Part shown: positions 58,759 to 64,000 of the stretch, in pieces
Position numbering within the stretch: position 1 is the first letter of the stretch
How the letters are laid out: the number at the start of each line of letters is the position of its first letter
From: Collinsella sp.
GTDB taxonomy: Bacteria > Actinomycetota > Coriobacteriia > Coriobacteriales > Coriobacteriaceae
DNA length: 64,000 nt
Direction: 5' to 3'
NCBI GenBank assembly: GCA_019414345.1
Contig: DXMF01000037.1
Location: 38,582-102,581, forward strand
Made by a program: the position numbers and the translations under genes
Notes under the pieces: generated by a model
What the model saw: only the letters and a program-made list of their open reading frames with translations
What the model was told of the DNA's origin: nothing
Databases searched by the model: none

Positions 58759-61005
58759 ATGACACTCGTATCCAAGACCTTTGAGCTGTACGGCAAGACC
58801 TACACCTTTGAGTCCGGCGAGCTTGCCAAGCAGGCCACCGGCGCCTGTCTGGTCAAGCAGGGCGATACCACGATGCTCGACACCGTGGTCGTCTCCAAGG
58901 AGCGTAAGAATTACGACTTCTTCCCGCTGACCGTCGACTTCAATGAGAAGATGTACGCAGCCGGCCGCATCCCGGGTGGTTACCTCAAGCGTGAGGGCCG
59001 TCCCAGCGAGAAGGCCACGCTCACCGCACGCATGATCGACCGCCCGATTCGCCCGAGCTTCCCGGACGGCTTCCGCAACGAGGTGCACATCGTCGCCACC
59101 TCGCTCGTCGCCGACCAGGTTAACCCCTTCGACGTCATCAACGTCATGGGTGCTTCCCTGTCCATGACGCTCGGCGGCGTGCCCTTCGAGGGCCCGCTTG
59201 CCTGCGTGCGCATCGGCCGCAACGTGGAGACCGGCGAGTTTATCGTCAACCCCACCTACGAGGAGCGCGAGAACTCCGATCTTGACCTGGAGCTGGGCGG
59301 CTCTGCTGACTTCATCTCGATGGTCGAGGCCGGTGCCGAGGAGATCTCCGAGGACGACATGCTCGCCGCTATGAAGTTTGGCCAGGAGGCCCTTGCTGCC
59401 TTCTGCCAGGCTCAGGACGAGTTCGTCGCCGAGTGGGAGCAGGTCAACGGCCCCATCGTCAAGAAGGAGTACCCGCTCGACCAGCCCGTCGAGGAGGTCC
59501 AGGAGCGCATCTTTGCCCACTACGACGAGATGGCGGCCGCCCTTCGCGATGCCGACAAGCTCTCCCGTATCGGTAAGGTCGAAGCTCTGAAGGAGTCCAT
59601 CCGCGCTGAGTTTACCGAGGAGGAGCAGGCCGCTTGGGAGCGCGAGATCCCCGTGGCGCTCAAGAAGCTCGAGAAGAAGGCCATGCGCACCATGGTCGTC
59701 GAGACCGGCGAGCGCGTCGACGGCCGTGCCGCCGATGAGATCCGCCCCATCATGGTGAAGGACAACTACCTGCCGCTCGTTCACGGCTCCGGCCTGTTCC
59801 AGCGCGGTCAGACCCAGGTGCTCTCCGTCCTGTCGCTCGGCATGCTCAACGAGGGCCAGCGTCTGGATACCATCGAGCCCACCGAGGGCAAGCGCTACAT
59901 GCACCACTATAACTTCCCGCCGTTCTGCACCGGCGAGACCGGCCGCATGGGCAGCCCCAAGCGCCGCGAGATCGGCCATGGCAACCTGGCCGAGCGCGCT
60001 CTTCTTCCGGTGCTCCCCGATGAGAACGAGTTCCCCTACGCCATCCGCGTCGTCTCCGAGGTCATGGAGTCCAACGGCTCCTCTTCGATGGCTTCGACCT
60101 GCGGCTCCACGCTCGCCCTTATGGACGGCGGCGTGCCCATTAAGCGCCCGGTCTCCGGTATCGCCATGGGTCTGATCCAGGAGGAGGGAAAGACCGTGGT
60201 CCTGTCCGATATCCAGGGTCTCGAGGACTTCTTGGGCGACATGGACTTTAAGGTCACCGGCACCACCGAGGGCATCACCGCCCTGCAGATGGATAACAAG
60301 GCCACCGGCCTAACCTTCGACATCCTGGCCCGCGCCCTGCAGCAGGCCAAGGAGGGTCGCGCCTTCATCCTGCAGAAGATGCTCGATGTGATTCCCGAGC
60401 CGCGCCACACCACACGCAGCACCGCTCCGCGCATCGTCTCCATCCAGGTTCCTACCGATAAGATTCGCGACGTCATTGGCTCCGGCGGCAAGGTCATCCG
60501 CGGTATCCAGGACGAGACCGGCGCTTCGGTCGACATCCAGGAGGACGGCACCGTCTTTGTCGGCGGCACCGGCGAGTCCGTCGACCAGGCCGTCGAGCGC
60601 ATCAAGCTCATCATCAAGGTTCCCGAGCCGGGCGAGGAGTACACCGGTCGCGTGGTCTCCATCCAGCCCTTCGGCGCCTTCGTCAACCTGCTGCCCGGCA
60701 AGGACGGCCTGCTGCACATCTCCCGCGTCGCCAAGGGTCGCGTGGAGAAGGTCGAGGACGTCCTCAATGTGGGCGACGAGGTCAAGGTCGTCGTCATCGA
60801 GGTCGACGATCGCGGCAAGATCTCGCTCGATCGTCTTGACAAGCCCGAGGCCCCTGCTCGCGCCGAGGGTGCCTCCGAGGGCGACGGCGAGCACTTCCAG
60901 CGCCGTGAGCGTTCGCGTCGCGAGCGCTCCGAGCGCAGTGACCGTCCGCGCCGTCCCGGCGACAACGGAGGCCGCAAGCCCCGCCGTCACCACGACGCCG
61001 AGTAA
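58759..61005 (+). CDS. pnp: Polynucleotide phosphorylase
   Basis: Two RNase PH domains (RDRPIRPSFP-type segment IDRPIRPSFPDGF; second core with GHGNLAERALLPVLP and STCGSTLALMDGGVP), a KH domain (RDVIGSGGKVIRGIQDETGASVDIQ, about 565-622) and an S1 domain (YTGRVVSIQPFGAFVNLLPGKDGLLHIS, about 628-697) are in the usual order. An Arg-rich tail (RRERSRRERSERSDRPRR) ends the 748-residue protein and could bind RNA. It degrades RNA 3' to 5' by phosphorolysis. rnj, another decay enzyme, follows. Confidence 0.97.
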   Translation: MTLVSKTFELYGKTYTFESGELAKQATGACLVKQGDTTMLDTVVVSKERKNYDFFPLTVDFNEKMYAAGRIPGGYLKREGRPSEKATLTARMIDRPIRPSFPDGFRNEVHIVATSLVADQVNPFDVINVMGASLSMTLGGVPFEGPLACVRIGRNVETGEFIVNPTYEERENSDLDLELGGSADFISMVEAGAEEISEDDMLAAMKFGQEALAAFCQAQDEFVAEWEQVNGPIVKKEYPLDQPVEEVQERIFAHYDEMAAALRDADKLSRIGKVEALKESIRAEFTEEEQAAWEREIPVALKKLEKKAMRTMVVETGERVDGRAADEIRPIMVKDNYLPLVHGSGLFQRGQTQVLSVLSLGMLNEGQRLDTIEPTEGKRYMHHYNFPPFCTGETGRMGSPKRREIGHGNLAERALLPVLPDENEFPYAIRVVSEVMESNGSSSMASTCGSTLALMDGGVPIKRPVSGIAMGLIQEEGKTVVLSDIQGLEDFLGDMDFKVTGTTEGITALQMDNKATGLTFDILARALQQAKEGRAFILQKMLDVIPEPRHTTRSTAPRIVSIQVPTDKIRDVIGSGGKVIRGIQDETGASVDIQEDGTVFVGGTGESVDQAVERIKLIIKVPEPGEEYTGRVVSIQPFGAFVNLLPGKDGLLHISRVAKGRVEKVEDVLNVGDEVKVVVIEVDDRGKISLDRLDKPEAPARAEGASEGDGEHFQRRERSRRERSERSDRPRRPGDNGGRKPRRHHDAE

Positions 61006-61028
61006 CAGCCGCATATAAGCAGCTCAAC

Positions 61029-61059
61029 AAGGGCGACTTCGGACAGGGGTCGCCCTTTT
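61029..61059 (+). terminator. Intrinsic terminator after pnp
   Basis: AAGGGCGAC (61029-61037) pairs with GTCGCCCTT (61049-61057), followed by TTTT in total. Its 3' arm and T run (from 61053) are also the outer end of palindromic element 1. Confidence 0.85.
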
Positions 61060-61198
61060 GCTATTCCCGGCGGGGGCCGCGGGTAAAGTTTCCTGCTCTA
61101 CAGTCCTGCTCGCACGGAGAGCACATTAAGTGCTCTCCGGCTCGTGCGGAACTCGCGATAAACTTTACCCGCGGCCCCCGCCGGGAATAGCAAAAGGG
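61053..61198 (+). repeat. Palindromic structured element, copy 1
   Basis: Outer arms of 39 perfectly complementary bases (61053-61091 and 61160-61198) enclose a 68-base centre. The centre has an asymmetric left strand CCTGCTCTACAGTCCTGCTC (61092-61111), an inner 9-bp hairpin (61116-61124 with 61130-61138, loop ATTAA) and a right strand ending GGAACTCGCGAT (61148-61159). A second copy lies inverted at 61328-61464. No coding frame of note. See findings. Confidence 0.9.
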
Positions 61199-61308
61199 CT
61201 GGTTGGTGCGGGTTGCGATTTTGTCAGACAGTCTATTCGGTTATCTGAATTCAGATCTTTAGATAATCGCATGTGCGGCATTGCCCCAGATAAAACCGAC
61301 CAAATAAA

Positions 61309-61327
61309 CCTGTCCCTAATTGTCAGG
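61309..61327 (-). repeat. Degenerate copy of the dispersed GGGAC repeat
   Basis: On the minus strand it reads CCTGACAATTAGGGACAGG, similar to other copies of the dispersed repeat. It abuts the left end of palindromic element 2. Confidence 0.3.
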
Positions 61328-61464
61328 TCTGGTCTCAGCGGCCCCGGCACGGGCTAAGTTTATCGCGAGTTCCGCACGAACAGGAGGCCACTTAATGTGG
61401 CCTCCGTCGTGAGCAGGACTGTAGAGCAGGAAACTTAGCCCGTGCCGGGGCCGCTGAGACCAGA
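61328..61464 (-). repeat. Palindromic structured element, copy 2 (inverted)
   Basis: Outer arms of 34 perfectly complementary bases (61328-61361 and 61431-61464) enclose a 69-base centre that is the reverse complement, with small changes, of copy 1: ATCGCGAGTTCCGCACG (61362-61378), a 9-bp hairpin (61383-61391 with 61397-61405) and GAGCAGGACTGTAGAGCAGG (61411-61430). The outer arms are unrelated in sequence to those of copy 1 apart from the innermost AAGTTT. Confidence 0.9.
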
Positions 61465-61654
61465 ACGGTGGGATACGCAGGTTCAGATGGGGCTTTGATG
61501 CATGGGTGGTCTGTTGGTGGGCAAATGGGTATGATGCTGTAGTTATTGCATCGACTCTGTGATGCATGTTTGTACGTTCCCGACGGTCGGTTTGCCAGAA
61601 GCGCCCCGTCGGTTGTTCCAGACCCGTTTCGAAGAAAGGAAACCACACGAACCT
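61465..61654 (+). other. rnj upstream region
   Basis: No coding frame supported. GGGTATGAT at about 61526-61534 is a possible -10 context for rnj. An AAAGGA at 61636-61641 lies 13 bases before the rnj ATG, a rather long spacing. Confidence 0.35.
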
Positions 61655-63325
61655 ATGGCAGCTAAAAAATCATCTCCCTTGAAGATCATTCCGCTCGGCG
61701 GCCTTGACGGCATCGGCAAGAACATGACAGTCTTCGAGTGCGGCGACGACATGGTGCTCGTCGACGCCGGCCTCATGTTCCCCGACGACTCCCAGCCCGG
61801 TATCGACCTGGTGCTTCCCGACTACACCTATGTCCTGGAGAACGAGGAGAAGCTCCGCGGCATCATCGTCACCCATGGCCACGAGGACCACACCGGTTCG
61901 CTTCCGTACCTGCTGCAGGACCTCAACAACAAGGTGCCCATCTTCTCGAGCAAGCTGACGCTCGGTTTTATCGAGGGTAAGCTCTCCGAGTTCCGCATTC
62001 GCGCGCCCAAGTTCCGTGAGGTCAAGGGCGGCAGCCACGTCAATCTCGGTGGCATCTCGCTCGATTTCTTCTCCATGACGCACTCCATTCCGGGTGCTTT
62101 GGGCGTGTTTATCCGCACCAACCAGGGCACCGTTATGCACACGGGCGACTTTAAGCTCGACCAGACGCCCATCGACGGCGTCACGCCCGACTATGCCGCC
62201 ATCAGCCGCTTTGCCAAGCAGGGCATCGACCTGCTGCTTTCCGATTCCACCAACGCCACGGTTCCCGGCTTTACCAAGTCCGAGGCCGAGGTCGGTCCCA
62301 ACCTGCTGCACGCCATCAAGAACGCCCCGGGCCGCGTGTTCGTCGCGTCGTTCTCGAGCCACATTCATCGCCTGCAGCAGATCTGCGACGCCGCCCGCAA
62401 GTGTGGCCGCAAGGTCGTCGTGACCGGACGTTCCATGCTTACCAACACCCGCGTGGCGCGTGAGCTTGGCTACCTCAACATCGACGATGCCGATATCATC
62501 GATGCCTTCGATATCGATAACCTGCCCGACGATAAGATCGTCGTCATGTGCACCGGTTCTCAGGGCGAGCCGCTGTCGGCCCTGTCCCGCATGGCCAACG
62601 GCGAGCACAAGACGCTTTCTATCCACGAGGGCGATACCGTCATCCTCTCGGCAACTCCCGTTCCCGGCAACGAGAAGGCAGTTCAGCAGGTCGTCAACAG
62701 CCTGGCCAAGCTTGGCTGCGACGTCTGGGATAAGTCCCGTGCCCTCGTCCATGTCTCGGGCCATGGCAGCCAGGAGGAGCTCAAGCTTCTGATGGCCATG
62801 GCCAAGCCCACCTACTTTATGCCGGTTCACGGCGAAGCCGTGCATCTGCGCGCCCATGCCCAGCTTGCCCGTAAGATGGGCATCAAGGACGATCACATCT
62901 TTATCCTTGATAACGGCGACACGCTCGAGATGCGTGGCGGTATCGTCAAGCGCGGCACGCCCGTCGAGTCCGGCGTCGTCTATGTCGATGGTCTGCGCAT
63001 CGGCGATACCGACCCCATCGTCCTGCGCGATCGTCAAAAGCTCGCCAATGACGGTATGGTCACGGCCGTTGCCATCGTCTCGCTCAAGCAAAAGAAGATC
63101 GAGGCTATCGAGTTCTCGGGCCGCGGTGTTTCGTTTGCCATCGACGACCAGTTCTCCGAGGATGCCTCCGCAGCCATCATGAAGACGATCGAGAAGGGCA
63201 AGTTTAGCTTTACGAGCAGCGGCTCCGATGCCATTCGCAAAGCCGTGCGCGATTCGCTCTCCAACTTTATCTGGAGCCGTACGCGCACCCGTCCGATGAT
63301 CATCCCGGTCGTCATGGAGGTTTAG
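61655..63325 (+). CDS. rnj: Ribonuclease J
   Basis: LKIIPLGGLDGIGKNMTVFECGDDMVLVDAG opens the metallo-beta-lactamase domain; the metal motif is VTHGHEDHTGSLPYLL (residues 74-79), with the beta-CASP region in LLLSDSTNATVPG and VVVTGRSML, and MPVHGEAVHLRAHA near the end. RNase J combines endonuclease and 5'-3' exonuclease activity in gram-positive RNA decay. The start is ATG 61655, because upstream in-frame sequence back to 61559 is not conserved-looking. 556 residues. Confidence 0.95.
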   Translation: MAAKKSSPLKIIPLGGLDGIGKNMTVFECGDDMVLVDAGLMFPDDSQPGIDLVLPDYTYVLENEEKLRGIIVTHGHEDHTGSLPYLLQDLNNKVPIFSSKLTLGFIEGKLSEFRIRAPKFREVKGGSHVNLGGISLDFFSMTHSIPGALGVFIRTNQGTVMHTGDFKLDQTPIDGVTPDYAAISRFAKQGIDLLLSDSTNATVPGFTKSEAEVGPNLLHAIKNAPGRVFVASFSSHIHRLQQICDAARKCGRKVVVTGRSMLTNTRVARELGYLNIDDADIIDAFDIDNLPDDKIVVMCTGSQGEPLSALSRMANGEHKTLSIHEGDTVILSATPVPGNEKAVQQVVNSLAKLGCDVWDKSRALVHVSGHGSQEELKLLMAMAKPTYFMPVHGEAVHLRAHAQLARKMGIKDDHIFILDNGDTLEMRGGIVKRGTPVESGVVYVDGLRIGDTDPIVLRDRQKLANDGMVTAVAIVSLKQKKIEAIEFSGRGVSFAIDDQFSEDASAAIMKTIEKGKFSFTSSGSDAIRKAVRDSLSNFIWSRTRTRPMIIPVVMEV

Positions 63326-63326
63326 T

Positions 63327-64000
63327 TTGGCGCGCGGATCTGCACAAAACGCCAAAGGCAACAAAGCCAACAACCAACCGGCATCTGCTAAAGGTGCCGG
63401 TTCCCATCTGCGTGCCAATAAGGGCCACGAGTCCGAGTTCGATGAGTTCGAGCCCCTGGTCGAGCCTTCGGCCAATCGCGATATCGCCGGTGTGGTCATT
63501 GCCGTTTTGGCGATTGCATCCTTCATTGCCGTGATTTCGCCGGCAACGGCGCCCGTGACGGCTGCTGTCGCCGGTTTCTATCACCTCGGCTTTGGCCTGG
63601 GCGCCTACGTGCTGCCGATCGTCATCTTGCTGTTTGCCGCCACGCTCTTTTTGGGTGAGGACTCGCCGCTCAACATTCGCTCGGTCGCGGGCGGCGCCGT
63701 GGTCTTTGTGGCCATTGTCTCTATCCTGTCGCTGATGGTTCCGGGCACGAGCGATTCGTGCGACCTCATGTTTGCGCCGCAGAACCTTTCCGCCTCAGGC
63801 GGCTACATTGGCGCATTTATCGCAAGTGCCTTGCAAAACGCCTTGGGTAAACCTATCGCCATGGTTGTCTTGCTGGGCCTTGTCGTCGTTGGCCTGGTCA
63901 TCATCGGCTTCTCGGTGGGCGGCGTTTTGCGCTCCGCACGTGATCGCGCTGCCGATTTTGCCGAGCGCCGTCGTGCCGATGTCAACGCGAGCCCGTGGGG
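63327..64000 (+). CDS. ftsK: DNA translocase FtsK/SpoIIIE, N-terminal part
   Basis: An open frame from TTG 63327 runs off the window. It reads a Lys/Asn-rich cytosolic start (ARGSAQNAKGNKANNQPASA), an acidic stretch (ESEFDEFEPLVEPS), then about four hydrophobic segments (DIAGVVIAVLAIASFIAVIS; YVLPIVILLFAATLFLG; SVAGGAVVFVAIVSILSLMV; PIAMVVLLGLVVVGLVIIGF) followed by a basic cytosolic turn. This is the FtsK 4TM anchor; the motor and gamma domains lie outside. GGAGG is five bases upstream of the TTG. rnj-ftsK adjacency is common. Confidence 0.85.
   Translation, partial: MARGSAQNAKGNKANNQPASAKGAGSHLRANKGHESEFDEFEPLVEPSANRDIAGVVIAVLAIASFIAVISPATAPVTAAVAGFYHLGFGLGAYVLPIVILLFAATLFLGEDSPLNIRSVAGGAVVFVAIVSILSLMVPGTSDSCDLMFAPQNLSASGGYIGAFIASALQNALGKPIAMVVLLGLVVVGLVIIGFSVGGVLRSARDRAADFAERRRADVNASPW

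Noticed and set aside
61199..61308. A gene or transposase between the two palindromic elements
   Set aside because: Only 129 bases separate the copies and the short frames there are not protein-like.
1..64000. CRISPR arrays, tRNA or rRNA genes, prophage or complete IS elements
   Set aside because: No regular spaced repeats, cloverleaf-like sequences, rRNA blocks or transposase frames were seen on either strand.

Overview
This window looks like a single, almost gap-free stretch of a Coriobacteriia chromosome, most likely Collinsella or a close relative. I infer this from several things: high GC with strong C/G bias at codon third positions; an actinobacterial-type integration host factor (mIHF) directly upstream of gmk and rpoZ; the gram-positive style pyr operon (pyrR-B-C-K-D-F); tetrameric glycyl-tRNA synthetase; DXP-pathway genes; and adhE as a fermentation gene. 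I see no rRNA, tRNA, CRISPR array, prophage or complete insertion sequence. Nearly every gene is a core housekeeping gene.

Layout. 1-2.5 kb: end of an upstream gene, yqeK, rsfS, then dinB on the minus strand. 2.6-5.2 kb: rpsP-khpA-rimM-trmD-lepB. 5.2-8.3 kb: glyQ-glyS. 8.3-12.2 kb: the PPDK regulator and ppdK. 12.4-13.7 kb: rplS, rnhB. 13.8-19.1 kb: yraN-comM-dprA-trmFO-xerC, a DNA-processing operon. 19.1-29.4 kb: rpsB-tsf, then pyrH-frr-uppS-cdsA-dxr-rseP-ispG-proS. 29.5-33.5 kb (minus strand): an aminoglycoside-phosphotransferase-fold kinase, adhE and rpmB. 33.8-39.3 kb: pyr operon with an attenuator-like leader. 39.5-41.9 kb: mihF-gmk-rpoZ-thiI. 42.1-46.2 kb: comEA-comEC-holA. 46.3-50.8 kb: rpsT, lepA, dus, hemW. 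50.8-58.2 kb: two dnaJ-type genes, mtaB, phoH, ybeY, dgkA, era, recO. 58.3-64 kb: rpsO, pnp, rnj and the start of ftsK.

Themes. Ribosome and tRNA biogenesis and RNA decay dominate (rimM, trmD, rsfS, era, ybeY, rpsO-pnp-rnj). Isoprenoid and envelope precursor synthesis (dxr, ispG, uppS, cdsA, dgkA) is interleaved with protein export and processing (lepB, rseP). A partial natural-transformation gene set (comM, dprA, comEA, comEC) lies in two separate operons. Both operons are preceded by the same 20-bp sequence, a candidate competence operator that I consider one of the two best findings.

The other leading finding is in the 650-bp pnp-rnj spacer. It holds two large palindromic elements (146 and 137 bp) in inverted orientation. 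Their asymmetric internal sequences are conserved, their inner stems differ by compensatory changes, and their outer stems (39 and 34 perfect base pairs) are unrelated in sequence. This is the signature of a mobile or functional structured element. Other items worth a look: an apparent AUA start for xerC; a textbook intrinsic terminator inside the 5' coding region of uppS; an insert resembling a winged helix in the RseP-type protease; a DnaJ protein ending in membrane helices; helically phased repeats upstream of ppdK; and a short dispersed repeat that often begins at stop codons.
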